From CAZOVB01 sp046541415 (GTDB taxonomy: Bacteria; Planctomycetota; Phycisphaerae; SM23-33), in NCBI GenBank assembly GCA_046541415.1, contig JBKHDI010000008.1, forward strand, positions 1-64,000: DNA of 64,000 nucleotides, given 5' to 3'. The notes beneath the pieces were generated by a model. The model was not told where the DNA came from, ran no database searches, and saw nothing but the letters and a program-made list of their open reading frames with translations. How positions within the stretch are numbered: position 1 is the first letter of the stretch; the number at the start of each line of letters is the position of its first letter. A program made the position numbers and the translations under genes. Of this stretch, positions 36,001-43,064 are shown piece by piece.

Positions 36001-36289
36001 CACGGCCACCACGGTGGCGGGCATGACGCCGCTGCTGCTGGAGCAGTCTTTCCAGGCCCAGTTCCTCAAGCCCATGGTCGTTTCGCTGGCATTCGGGCTG
36101 ATGTTCGCGACGCTGCTGACGCTGATCGTCGTGCCCTGCCTCTACGTCGCCGGGGACGATATCCGCCGCGTACTAAGCTGGCTGATCACCGGCAACTGGC
36201 GGGCCCACCGCAGTCCGGAGGCGCCCGTGGATTCTGGCCACGTGGGCTACTCTGCGGCCGATGCCTACGATCCGGTCGACCGGACCTGA
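33008..36289 (+). CDS. RND efflux pump, AcrB-type inner-membrane transporter
   Basis: A 1093-residue resistance-nodulation-division transporter using proton motive force. Twelve TM segments in the usual 1+5 and 1+5 arrangement can be traced, with the first at residues 13-30 and the block near 335-500. Asp404-Asp405 in LGLIVDDAIVVGENV are the proton-relay pair. The N-terminal IPRELFPEFSTDLITVTVTY and the porter domain (EEKVNGLEGVKEVTTTA) are typical. Ribosome site AGGAGG precedes the ATG. Substrates could be drugs, detergents or lipids; no metal-site Met cluster argues for CusA. With the adaptor it forms a two-gene operon. Confidence 0.94.
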   Translation: MGLLRKFIDNPVLANMLTILILIGGVVAWFSIPRELFPEFSTDLITVTVTYPRASPAEIEESITQKIEEKVNGLEGVKEVTTTAREGVGVVNLELYTGTDVAKLLDEVKSEVDKIDLPLDAEDPTTVEVTLRRHIIHVAVASETDPQTGKDRVSARVLKQFAEQIRDDLQDLPEISQVSVSGTREYEISVEVSEETLRRYGLTLNEIAAVIRRSSFDIPAGNVKTRGGEFAIRIIGQRRWAEEFRDIVVRSLPDGQTLTLGQIASIRETFEDKDVGGQFGGKNAVLVSAYKTEEEDSIEIANAVKDYVARKSKQLPDGVTIGTWADYSRLISDRLDLLVRNGFWGIILVIAILWIFVGARLAFWVSLGIPVSLMGTMIVLSGAGVSLNMMSMFALIMALGLIVDDAIVVGENVFAETQAGRNRREAAYRGTKMVVWPVVGAVATTWLAFVPLLFIEGTMGRFISILPVVVITALAFSLFECLLILPPHLAHKPLGTIGGSIRAGAPDWLGRPAGKLSAGYLGMRGRIEGGIQWFIDRAFLPVHKFAVRYRYATLAVFASMLILLGGAFAGGHIKRTLFPKVDSDTVVANLVMPTGTSITRTGKLARQINLGALKLNEQFETEDGSPLVRNVYSLLGEQSRGGDAGSHVAEIIVELAPAEVRRQESKQIVDQWRQNVGQLAGPLKLTYGSQRGGPGGKSFEVRLLGPNTDFIKPAAAQLKQRLARFEGVTDIEDDALPGKDEIQISLRPKQAETLGVTLESLAGHVRSAFEGFETVDIQRGRDEVEVNVRYPESRRRSLSDLEQMRILTPARARVPIAAVADLRIRQGYTTLRRVGRQSVVTVSADLNEDVANAEEILNKLQQEDYFTDLMAAYPGLKYDLRGQRQQRAESLGSLKVWYPVALVGIYTILAAIFRSYFQPLIIMVAIPFGLLGAVLGHAIMGIDITLLSLFGMVALTGIVVNDSLVLIDLVNRRYREGRGVLESVFSGARDRFRAIFLTTATTVAGMTPLLLEQSFQAQFLKPMVVSLAFGLMFATLLTLIVVPCLYVAGDDIRRVLSWLITGNWRAHRSPEAPVDSGHVGYSAADAYDPVDRT

Positions 36290-36343
36290 AAATTTGCAGG
36301 CTGGAAGAAGTGACAAAAAACGAACTTCGCCCGCTATTTACTA

Positions 36344-36356
36344 CATTATTGTAATG
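36344..36356. promoter_or_regulatory. Upstream element of amt1, TTACAAWWATG type
   Basis: CATTATTGTAATG is a small palindrome (CATTA/TAATG) in an AT-rich island. On the minus strand it reads TTACAATAATG, 9 of 11 bases the same as the elements before amt2 and glnA. It lies about 107 bases before the sigma54-type promoter, a usual distance for an enhancer-binding activator. Confidence 0.45.
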
Positions 36357-36462
36357 GAATAGGGGTTGTGAGACAAAAAAGTAAGAGCGGCAAGGGGGAG
36401 GTAGGGGAAATTCTCATCTCAAGCTTATATCGGAGCATGACTTAGAAGTCCGGTCCTATTTC

Positions 36463-36478
36463 TGGCACGCCGCGTGCA
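36463..36478 (+). promoter_or_regulatory. Sigma54-type promoter of amt1-glnK1
   Basis: TGGCAC (36463-36468), five bases, then GTGC (36474-36477): the -24/-12 geometry of RpoN promoters with invariant GG and GC in place. Start expected near 36489, leaving a leader of about 177 bases with no obvious riboswitch. An NtrC-like activator would be needed. Confidence 0.72.
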
Positions 36479-36665
36479 ATAAAAACGGGCGGAATGGCCT
36501 GTGGCTGTTCCGGCCTGTCGCGGACGTGGCTGCAGCGCGTTCCGCACGGGCCCGGACACGGGAATGGGAGCAACGAAAGAAGATTGCCACCCCATTTGGG
36601 TTATTGGAATGAGTCATGCATCCGGGAGTACCCGGCTGCGAAAGTATCCAGGTAAAGGAGCAGAG

Positions 36666-38114
36666 ATGATGAGACACGTGAAAGTCTGGTCGCTCGGGTT
36701 GCTGCTGGCCGTCACCGTCGGGGCCATGGCGATACCGGCACAGGCACAGGATGAAGCCGAGCCGACACAGGAAGAATTGATGAAGATGGTGCCCGAATCG
36801 GATGCCGGGACCATGGTAGACGGCGTTCCGATCGTCGATGAAGAGACAGGCCTGGCCCGCATGCGGACCGAGACCGAGATCATCACCGACAATCTGAATG
36901 TTGTCTGGACGTGCATCTGTGCGTTCCTGGTCTTCTTCATGCAGGCCGGCTTCGCGATGGTCGAGGCCGGTTTTACCCGGGCGAAAAACGCCGTCAACAT
37001 CATCATGAAGAACCTGATGGACTTCGCGATCGGCACGATCGCCTTCGCCTGCATCGGGTTCGGCCTGATGTTCGGCGGTTCGGATGGCTGGTTCGGCAAG
37101 AGCTTGTTCTTCCTCTCCGGCGTGCCGGGCAACAGTTGGGGCATGACGTTCCTGATTTTCCAGACGGTCTTCGCTGCCACCGCCGCGACAATCGTCTCCG
37201 GTGCGATGGCCGAACGAACCAAGTTCGTCAGTTACCTGATCTACTCGGCCGTGATTTCCGCGGTCATCTACCCGATCTCGGGCTCCTGGGCCTGGGGCGG
37301 ACTGCTTGACGGCGGCGGCTGGCTGGAAAACATGGGCGGTGGGTTCCTGGACTTCGCCGGGTCTTCGGTGGTCCACTCTGTAGGTGGCTGGCTGGCCCTG
37401 GCCGGTGCAATCGTCCTCGGCCCGCGTATCGGCAAGTATGGCCCGGACGGCAAGAGTCGCGCGATCATGGGTCACAACCTGCCCCTGGCCGCCCTGGGTG
37501 TATTCATCCTCTGGTTCGGCTGGTTCGGGTTCAACCCCGGCTCGACGACCACCGGTGACATCACCATCGGCCACATCGCTGTGACCACGAACATTGCAGC
37601 GGCCGCCGGTGCGATCGTCGCGATGATGGTTGCCTGGATCCTGTTCAAGAAGCCTGATGCCTCCATGGCCCTGAACGGTGCCCTGGCCGGCCTGGTTTCC
37701 ATCACCGCCCCCTGTGACGGAGTCACTCCATTCGGTGCCCTCTGGATCGGTGCCATCGGTGGTGCCCTGGTCGTCTTCGCCGTGATCTTCATCGATCGCG
37801 TCCTGAAGATCGACGACCCCGTCGGTGCGGTCAGTGTCCACGGCGTCTGTGGCGCGTGGGGCACGATTTCCGCCGGCCTGTGGAATGTCGATTCCGGGTT
37901 GCTCTACGGACACGGTGCCGCCCAACTGGGCGTGCAGTTGGCCGGCATGGCAGCTTTCTTCGTCTGGGCCTTCGGTGCAGGTCTGATCCTGTTCTTCGGC
38001 CTGAAGTACACCATCGGTCTCCGCGTCAGCCGCGAGGAAGAACTCGCCGGTCTGGACGTCGGCGAACACGGTATGGAAGCCTACAGCGGGTTCCAGATCT
38101 TCACCACCATGTGA
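36666..38114 (+). CDS. amt: Ammonium transporter Amt (copy 1)
   Basis: A 482-residue inner-membrane ammonium channel. A signal-peptide-like start (WSLGLLLAVTVGAMAIPAQAQ) is followed by a short acidic segment and eleven TM helices. The family blocks FMQAGFAMVEAGFTRAKNAV, GHNLPLAALGVFILWFGWF and the twin-His pore pair are present (His237 in VHSVGG, His392 in VHGVCG). Ends EHGMEAYSGFQIF, the usual regulatory tail that PII contacts. AAGGAG ends 5 bases before ATG 36666; an ATG one codon later is equally possible. It is followed 26 bases later by glnK and preceded by a sigma54-type promoter, so expression should rise under nitrogen limitation. Confidence 0.95.
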   Translation: MMRHVKVWSLGLLLAVTVGAMAIPAQAQDEAEPTQEELMKMVPESDAGTMVDGVPIVDEETGLARMRTETEIITDNLNVVWTCICAFLVFFMQAGFAMVEAGFTRAKNAVNIIMKNLMDFAIGTIAFACIGFGLMFGGSDGWFGKSLFFLSGVPGNSWGMTFLIFQTVFAATAATIVSGAMAERTKFVSYLIYSAVISAVIYPISGSWAWGGLLDGGGWLENMGGGFLDFAGSSVVHSVGGWLALAGAIVLGPRIGKYGPDGKSRAIMGHNLPLAALGVFILWFGWFGFNPGSTTTGDITIGHIAVTTNIAAAAGAIVAMMVAWILFKKPDASMALNGALAGLVSITAPCDGVTPFGALWIGAIGGALVVFAVIFIDRVLKIDDPVGAVSVHGVCGAWGTISAGLWNVDSGLLYGHGAAQLGVQLAGMAAFFVWAFGAGLILFFGLKYTIGLRVSREEELAGLDVGEHGMEAYSGFQIFTTM

Positions 38115-38140
38115 TCAGGGAAAAGAAAGGAACCACTGAA

Positions 38141-38482
38141 ATGAAACTGATTACAGCTTACATACAACCGGAAAAGCTCAACGACGTGAAGCAGTCGCTC
38201 TATGCGGCAGAGGTTTACAAGATGTCCGTGACCAACGCCCTTGGCTGCGGGCAGCAGAAGGGCTACCACGAGACGTATCGTGGGGTGGATGTCGAAGTGA
38301 ACCTGCTCAAGAAGATCCGCCTGGACATCGCGGTCAATGACGACTTCGTCCAGAAGACCGTCGACGCGATTGTCTCCGGGGCCCGTACGGGCAACATCGG
38401 AGACGGCAAGATCTTCGTCGTGCCCCTCGAACGTGTCGTCCGCATCCGTACGGGTGAGGAAGGCAACGACGCGATCGGCTGA
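38141..38482 (+). CDS. glnK: PII signalling protein GlnK (copy 1)
   Basis: A 113-residue trimeric PII protein that normally binds ATP/ADP and 2-oxoglutarate and blocks Amt. The second PII signature is intact (TGNIGDGKIFVVPLE), as is RIRTGE. In the T-loop, Tyr46 is kept, but the uridylylated Tyr51 of GlnB is Val (YRGVDV) and Arg38 is Gln (GCGQQKG). Classic GlnD uridylylation is therefore impossible and control must come from ligands. The gene is identical base for base with copy 2 at 40588, from ATG to a few bases past the stop. Ribosome site AAGG is about 9 bases before ATG 38141. Cotranscribed with amt1. Confidence 0.95.
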   Translation: MKLITAYIQPEKLNDVKQSLYAAEVYKMSVTNALGCGQQKGYHETYRGVDVEVNLLKKIRLDIAVNDDFVQKTVDAIVSGARTGNIGDGKIFVVPLERVVRIRTGEEGNDAIG

Positions 38483-38494
38483 GCAACGACCGAC

Positions 38495-38540
38495 GTCGCC
38501 TGGCCGGGGTTCTTCCTCCGGCCCCGGCCGGGCGACTTTC
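38495..38540 (+). terminator. GC-rich hairpin after glnK1
   Basis: GTCGCCTGGCCGGGG (38495-38509) pairs with CCCCGGCCGGGCGAC (38522-38536) apart from one T-G pair, followed only by TTT. With such a poor T-run it may weaken rather than end transcription or protect the mRNA end. Confidence 0.45.
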
Positions 38541-38724
38541 CCAAACCGAGTGTCTCACGTCGGGAAATGGGGGGCAGAGCGGTTCTGCCCCCCGCCCCGA
38601 CGGAGCAGGCGAAACGGAGGACATGACACGGCCGAGACGGTCCTTCCCGCCGACAGAACGACTGGAAGACGGGACGAGAATCGACCGGAAAGTGAACAAA
38701 AATGTAACTGAAAGGTGTCATAAG

Positions 38725-38738
38725 TTACAAATATGTAA
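38725..38738. promoter_or_regulatory. Upstream element of amt2, TTACAAATATG
   Basis: TTACAAATATGTAA is a palindrome (TTAC/GTAA). Its first 11 bases match the element before glnA exactly when that is read on the minus strand. It lies about 82 bases before the sigma54-type promoter. A second partial copy (GTTACATTTTTG on the minus strand) lies just upstream around 38695-38710. Confidence 0.5.
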
Positions 38739-38740
38739 AG

Positions 38741-38772
38741 CGGGACGAGTGGGCACTCGTCCCGTTCATTTT
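38741..38772 (+). terminator. Rho-independent terminator before amt2
   Basis: CGGGACGAGTG (38741-38751) and CACTCGTCCCG (38754-38764) form an 11-base stem (the tip unpairs), followed by TTCATTTT. It should end the amt1-glnK1 transcript and insulate amt2. Confidence 0.7.
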
Positions 38773-38819
38773 GCGCAAGATCCTGTACTGATAGCCGGTT
38801 ACAGTTTTGCTACTGTGTT

Positions 38820-38835
38820 TGGCATGCGGTGTGCG
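38820..38835 (+). promoter_or_regulatory. Sigma54-type promoter of amt2-glnK2
   Basis: TGGCAT (38820-38825), five bases, then GTGC (38831-38834). It matches the amt1 promoter in spacing and in the G-T-G-C form of the -12 box. Expected start near 38847, about 50 bases before the gene. Confidence 0.68.
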
Positions 38836-38896
38836 AGTAGGGCGTGTGACCGGGAATGGGCCCGGTCTGAACTTTTCGGGAAAGGTAACACGCTAC

Positions 38897-40579
38897 ATGC
38901 GCACACCCAGGAAAAGGACACACTGGAGCTGGATCGCCTTGCTGTTGGCAGCCGGGATCCTGCTGGGATCTCCGACCTTGTCGGTCGCTGCCGACGAGGC
39001 GGATGATGCCTACGCCAAGGCGGTCTCCGCCCTGACGGACGCGTTTGACACCGAGGTCGAGGACGAAGAAAAGGCCGCAGCCGCCGCAGCTGCCATCGCC
39101 AAGATCGAAGCCTTGATGGGTTCGATCAAGACAGACCAGGGCGAAGACTACGCCATCGCCAAGGCCGAGGTGCTGTCCCTGCACCTGGCCGAGGGCGGGG
39201 CGGACGGCCTGATGGCGCTGGTCGACGAGATGACCGCCCAATACGAGGCGATCCAGCAGGCCGACCTGGCCCAGCTTCGCAAGCTGGTGGCCAGGAACAT
39301 GGTCGAGTCGAGGACCAACGGCGGGGCCGGGTCCCTGGCCCGGGCCATCCTCGGTCTGGACACGCTCTGGGTCTGCATTGCAGCCTTCCTGGTCTTCTTC
39401 ATGCAGGCCGGCTTCGGCATGGTCGAGGCGGGCTTCATCCGCGCGAAAAACGCCGTCAACATCCTGACCAAGAACTTCATCGACTACTGCTCGGCGAGCA
39501 TCATGTTCTTCCTGGTCGGTTACGCGTTCATGTTCGGTGAAGGCAACGGCTTTATCGGGACCAGCGGCTTTGCCCTGATCGGCGTCGATTCGACCGTCGG
39601 CAGCGTGCAGACCTGGGCGTTCTGGCTGTTCCAGGCGGCCTTCTGCGGTGCGGCTGCGACCATCGTCGCCGGCGGCATGGCCGGTCGGATGAAGTTCCAT
39701 GCCTACCTGCTCTACACGGTCGTGATTTCCGGGCTGGTCTATCCAATCGTCGGCCACTGGATCTGGGGCGGCGGCTGGCTGGCCGAGGCCGGCTTCTGGG
39801 ACTTCGCCGGCTCGACGGTTGTCCACGCCACCGGCGGCTGCGCTGCACTGGTCGGCACGATCCTGCTGGGACCCCGCGTGGGCAAGTACGTCGGCGGGAA
39901 GGTCAAGGCCATCCAGGGTCACAACATCCCGCTGGCCTCGCTGGGCGTCTTCATTCTGTGGTTCGGCTGGTTCGGCTTTAACCCCGGCTCGACGCTGGCG
40001 GTTGGGGACGGTTCGAGTTTCGCCCTGGTGGCAATGAACACCAACCTGGCCGCCGCTGCCGGTGCGATCACCGCGATGATCACGATCTGGGCCGTAGCCG
40101 GCAAGCCCGACCTGGGGATGATCATGAACGGCTGCCTGGCTGGTCTTGTCGCCATCACCGCCCCCTGCGCCTGGGTCAGCCCGGTCGGGGCGATCGTCAT
40201 CGGTGCCATCGGTGGCGTGCTGGTCGTACTGGGCACACTGCTGCTGGACCGCCTGCGGGTCGATGACCCCGTCGGTGCTTTCCCCGTCCACGGAATCAAC
40301 GGCATCTGGGGCACGTTGTCGATCGGCCTGTTCGCCACCGGAGAATACGGCGATTTCGCCGGCCTGCTCTACGGCGGAGGACTCAAGCAGTTGGGCATCC
40401 AGGCGATGGGTACCTTCTCCGTCGTCGGATTCGTTGTCGTCAGCATGGGCATCGTCTTCACGGCGATCAAGTTTACTGTCGGCCTGCGAGTCAGCCGTCA
40501 GGAAGAAATGCGTGGTCTGGACATTGGCGAACACGGACTGGAAGCCTACGCCGGGTTCCAGGTCTTCGTAACCGAGTGA
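38897..40579 (+). CDS. amt: Ammonium transporter Amt (copy 2) with N-terminal extension
   Basis: A 560-residue protein. A signal peptide (WSWIALLLAAGILLGSP, cleaved near SVAA-DEAD) is followed by about 120 extra residues before the first helix. These are acidic and helical (TEVEDEEKAAAAAAAIAKIE, then EMTAQYEAIQQADLAQLRKL) and would lie outside the membrane. The rest is a normal Amt: FMQAGFGMVEAGFIRAKNAV, GHNIPLASLGVFILWFGWF, and His310 and His465 of the pore pair. The two amt genes are well diverged overall but share patches of identical DNA. The ATG at 38897 is chosen for the signal peptide; the frame upstream runs into the promoter. glnK2 starts 8 bases after its stop. Confidence 0.93.
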   Translation: MRTPRKRTHWSWIALLLAAGILLGSPTLSVAADEADDAYAKAVSALTDAFDTEVEDEEKAAAAAAAIAKIEALMGSIKTDQGEDYAIAKAEVLSLHLAEGGADGLMALVDEMTAQYEAIQQADLAQLRKLVARNMVESRTNGGAGSLARAILGLDTLWVCIAAFLVFFMQAGFGMVEAGFIRAKNAVNILTKNFIDYCSASIMFFLVGYAFMFGEGNGFIGTSGFALIGVDSTVGSVQTWAFWLFQAAFCGAAATIVAGGMAGRMKFHAYLLYTVVISGLVYPIVGHWIWGGGWLAEAGFWDFAGSTVVHATGGCAALVGTILLGPRVGKYVGGKVKAIQGHNIPLASLGVFILWFGWFGFNPGSTLAVGDGSSFALVAMNTNLAAAAGAITAMITIWAVAGKPDLGMIMNGCLAGLVAITAPCAWVSPVGAIVIGAIGGVLVVLGTLLLDRLRVDDPVGAFPVHGINGIWGTLSIGLFATGEYGDFAGLLYGGGLKQLGIQAMGTFSVVGFVVVSMGIVFTAIKFTVGLRVSRQEEMRGLDIGEHGLEAYAGFQVFVTE

Positions 40580-40587
40580 GGTGGAAC

Positions 40588-40929
40588 ATGAAACTGATTA
40601 CAGCTTACATACAACCGGAAAAGCTCAACGACGTGAAGCAGTCGCTCTATGCGGCAGAGGTTTACAAGATGTCCGTGACCAACGCCCTTGGCTGCGGGCA
40701 GCAGAAGGGCTACCACGAGACGTATCGTGGGGTGGATGTCGAAGTGAACCTGCTCAAGAAGATCCGCCTGGACATCGCGGTCAATGACGACTTCGTCCAG
40801 AAGACCGTCGACGCGATTGTCTCCGGGGCCCGTACGGGCAACATCGGAGACGGCAAGATCTTCGTCGTGCCCCTCGAACGTGTCGTCCGCATCCGTACGG
40901 GTGAGGAAGGCAACGACGCGATCGGCTGA
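40588..40929 (+). CDS. glnK: PII signalling protein GlnK (copy 2, identical to copy 1)
   Basis: This 113-residue protein is identical to the product of 38141-38482, and the 342-base gene is identical too. Identity starts exactly at the ATG and stops a few bases after the TGA (GAGCAA), while both flanks differ. It carries the same T-loop changes: Val51 in place of the modified Tyr, Gln38, with Tyr46 kept. The conserved ATP-binding end (RIRTGEEGNDAIG) is present. It follows amt2 by 8 bases with a GAGGTGG ribosome site, so it is translated with amt2. Both copies can form one mixed trimer pool serving both Amt channels. Confidence 0.95.
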   Translation: MKLITAYIQPEKLNDVKQSLYAAEVYKMSVTNALGCGQQKGYHETYRGVDVEVNLLKKIRLDIAVNDDFVQKTVDAIVSGARTGNIGDGKIFVVPLERVVRIRTGEEGNDAIG

Positions 40930-40943
40930 GCAAGGAAAGCAGA

Positions 40944-40986
40944 CCGCCGGCCCCGGCGACGCTCGATACGTCGCCGGGGCCGGCGG
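40944..40986. terminator. Perfect 18-base-pair hairpin after glnK2
   Basis: CCGCCGGCCCCGGCGACG (40944-40961) and its exact complement (40969-40986) flank a seven-base loop. No T-run follows, so it may be a Rho-assisted terminator or an mRNA 3' stabiliser rather than a classic terminator. Confidence 0.6.
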
Positions 40987-41050
40987 ACCAAGCCGGATCC
41001 GTGGCGGCCGAAGTGACAACAGAAATGTAGTTTCGAGCCCTCGGGGCAAC

Positions 41051-41061
41051 CATATTTGTAA
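41051..41061. promoter_or_regulatory. Upstream element of glnA, TTACAAATATG type
   Basis: CATATTTGTAA, on the minus strand TTACAAATATG, is identical over 11 bases to the amt2 element. It lies 77 bases before the sigma54-type promoter. Confidence 0.5.
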
Positions 41062-41137
41062 GGCAGTGCGTTTCCAGCCGGGGCCAGAACGACCGAAACC
41101 GTACGTTTTATGGGCTTTCCCGGCCCTTTCCGGCGAA

Positions 41138-41153
41138 TGGCACAGCCTTTGTA
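41138..41153 (+). promoter_or_regulatory. Sigma54-type promoter of glnA
   Basis: TGGCAC (41138-41143), five bases, then TTGT (41149-41152). The -24 box is perfect; the -12 box has T instead of the final C. Expected start near 41163 gives an unusually long leader of about 264 bases. Confidence 0.66.
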
Positions 41154-41173
41154 AGTACAGAAACATGCAACGG

Positions 41174-41383
41174 TGATCCGAACGGTACGACGATGAGCCG
41201 CTGAAGCCTTCGGATCAACAGGCAGACCAGGTTTCGGACTCTCCCCGGGCTGATCCGGCGGGGGGTCGCACTTGGGTTGTCCATGGGAAAAGGAACCTCT
41301 TTGTCCGGGCGGACGTTCCGTTCGGGTTCCGCAGCCCCGCCTGCAAGCCTGCTGGCGAATCCGTTCCGGTCGGGCCGGAACGG
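41174..41383 (+). promoter_or_regulatory. Structured glnA leader with two inverted repeats
   Basis: TGATCCGAA (41174-41182) pairs with TTCGGATCA (41209-41217), starting about 11 bases after the predicted transcript start. CCGTTCCGG (41361-41369) pairs with CCGGAACGG (41375-41383) close to the ribosome site. Between them the leader is GC-rich without an open frame I trust. It does not match the glnA or downstream-peptide glutamine RNA motifs as I recall them. Confidence 0.4.
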
Positions 41384-41426
41384 ACGAGTGCCTGAGCCGA
41401 ACTTCAGCGGAAAAGGAGCATTTTGC

Positions 41427-42839
41427 ATGACACCGAATGAGTTCTTTGAGTTCTGCAAGAAGCAGAACGCCAACATGATCGACCTGAAGTTCGTGGACCT
41501 GCTGGGTACGTGGCAGCACTGCTCGTATCCGATCGCCACGCAGAACGAGGGCATCTTCGAAGAGGGCCTGGGCTTTGACGGCTCGTCCATCCGCGGCTGG
41601 CAGGAAATCCACCAGTCGGACATGATGGCCGTCTGCGTCGCCGACACCGCCAAGGTCGACCCGTTCTTCGAAAAACCCACCGTCTCGGTCCTGGCCGACA
41701 TCGTCGACCCCGAAACCCGCGAAGAATACGGCAAGTGCCCCCGCACCGTCGTCAAGAACGCCGCCCAGTTCCTCACCGAAACGGGCATTGGCGATACCTG
41801 CTTCATCGGCCCCGAGCCGGAGTTCTTCATCTTCGACGAAGTCCGCTACGAGCAGAACCAGCACACCGGGTACTACCAGATCGACTCGGTCGAGGGCGCC
41901 TGGAACACCGCCCGCTTCGAAGAACCCAACCTCGGCTACAAGCCCTCCTTCAAGGGCGGCTACTTCCCGGTCAGCCCCACCGACACCTACGGTGACCTGC
42001 GGGCCGAGATGGTCGAAGAACTGGAAAACCTGGGCATCCGCATCGAAGCCCACCACCACGAAGTCGCCACGGCCGGCCAGGCAGAAATCGACATGGAGTT
42101 CTGCGAACTGACCAAAATGGCCGACCAGTTCATGTGGTACAAGTACGTCATCAAGAACGTCGCCAAACGCGCCGGCAAGACCGTCACCTTCATGCCCAAG
42201 CCCGTCTTCGAAGACAACGGCTCGGGCATGCACAGCCACATCTCCATCTGGAAAGACGGCGAGCCGCTCTTCGCCGGCAAGGAGTATGCGGGCCTGAGCA
42301 AGATGGCCATGTACGCCGTGGGCGGTCTGCTCAAGCACGCCGCTTCGGTGCTGGCCTTCGCCGCTCCGACCACCAACAGCTACCGCCGCCTGGTCCCGGG
42401 CTATGAAGCTCCGGTGAATTTGGTTCTCTCGGCCCGCAACCGCTCGGCCGCCATCCGCATCCCGATGTACTCCAGCAGCCCCAAGGCCAAGCGGATCGAG
42501 TTCCGCTGCCCCGACCCGACCGCCAACGGCTACCTCGCCTGGTCGGCCATGCTGATGGCCTGCATCGACGGGATCGAGAACAAGATCGATCCGGGCAAGC
42601 CGCTGGACAAGAACATCTACGAGCTCAAGGGCAAGGACCTGGAAGCGATCCCGAAGGTTCCCAGCTCCCTTGGTGAGTCGATCGACGCGCTGGAACAGGA
42701 CCACGCGTTCCTGACCAAGGGCGGCGTCTTCTCCGAAGACCTGATCAACTCCTGGATCAACTGGAAGCGGGAAGAGGAGCTGGCCCCCATGGCCCTGCGT
42801 CCGCACCCGCACGAGTTCGCACTCTACTACGACTGCTGA
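41427..42839 (+). CDS. glnA: Glutamine synthetase type I
   Basis: A 470-residue enzyme that joins ammonia to glutamate using ATP. Standard blocks are FDGSSIRGW near the start, EPEFFIFDEV, the ATP-site HHEVATAGQAEID, the glutamate-site NGSGMHSHISIWKDG and RIPMYSSSPKAKRIEFRCPD. A Tyr in DKNIYELKGKD stands where enterobacterial GlnA is adenylylated, so GlnE-type control is possible. AAGGAG ends 8 bases before the ATG at 41427; an open frame upstream lies in the leader. It is transcribed alone from a sigma54-type promoter and is followed by two hairpins. Confidence 0.97.
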   Translation: MTPNEFFEFCKKQNANMIDLKFVDLLGTWQHCSYPIATQNEGIFEEGLGFDGSSIRGWQEIHQSDMMAVCVADTAKVDPFFEKPTVSVLADIVDPETREEYGKCPRTVVKNAAQFLTETGIGDTCFIGPEPEFFIFDEVRYEQNQHTGYYQIDSVEGAWNTARFEEPNLGYKPSFKGGYFPVSPTDTYGDLRAEMVEELENLGIRIEAHHHEVATAGQAEIDMEFCELTKMADQFMWYKYVIKNVAKRAGKTVTFMPKPVFEDNGSGMHSHISIWKDGEPLFAGKEYAGLSKMAMYAVGGLLKHAASVLAFAAPTTNSYRRLVPGYEAPVNLVLSARNRSAAIRIPMYSSSPKAKRIEFRCPDPTANGYLAWSAMLMACIDGIENKIDPGKPLDKNIYELKGKDLEAIPKVPSSLGESIDALEQDHAFLTKGGVFSEDLINSWINWKREEELAPMALRPHPHEFALYYDC

Positions 42840-42923
42840 TCGACCTGAATCCCACGCTCCGCCGGGGCGGGACACCCCGTCCCGGCCGGGGCACTTCGAC
42901 GATACTCCAGAGCACAAAAAGCA

Positions 42924-43021
42924 GCGCCTCGAACCACAGGGGCACGAGGCGCAAGCTGGGAAGTTCCTTTTCCCTGGTAGTCGGGTTGATGTCACTTGTG
43001 GCATCGCCCGGCTACTTTTTT
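42924..43021 (+). terminator. Two hairpins ending the glnA transcript
   Basis: First, GCGCCTCG (42924-42931) pairs with CGAGGCGC (42945-42952) with only a weak T-run after it. Second, an imperfect stem from CGGG (42982) to CCCG (43010), containing GATG/CATC, is followed by CTACTTTTTT (to 43021). The second looks like the real terminator. Confidence 0.55.
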
Positions 43022-43064
43022 GCAGGAACTTACCCGGAATCCGAGCATCGTCAAAACCAGTCTG

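Noticed and set aside
38141..40929. Insertion-sequence origin of the identical glnK copies
   Set aside because: No transposase, terminal repeats or target duplication flank either copy, and identity is limited to the gene itself.
42998..43012. TGGCAT followed by GGCT, a possible sigma54 promoter for glnN
   Set aside because: The GC of the -12 box is one base out of register, and the site lies inside the glnA terminator stem.
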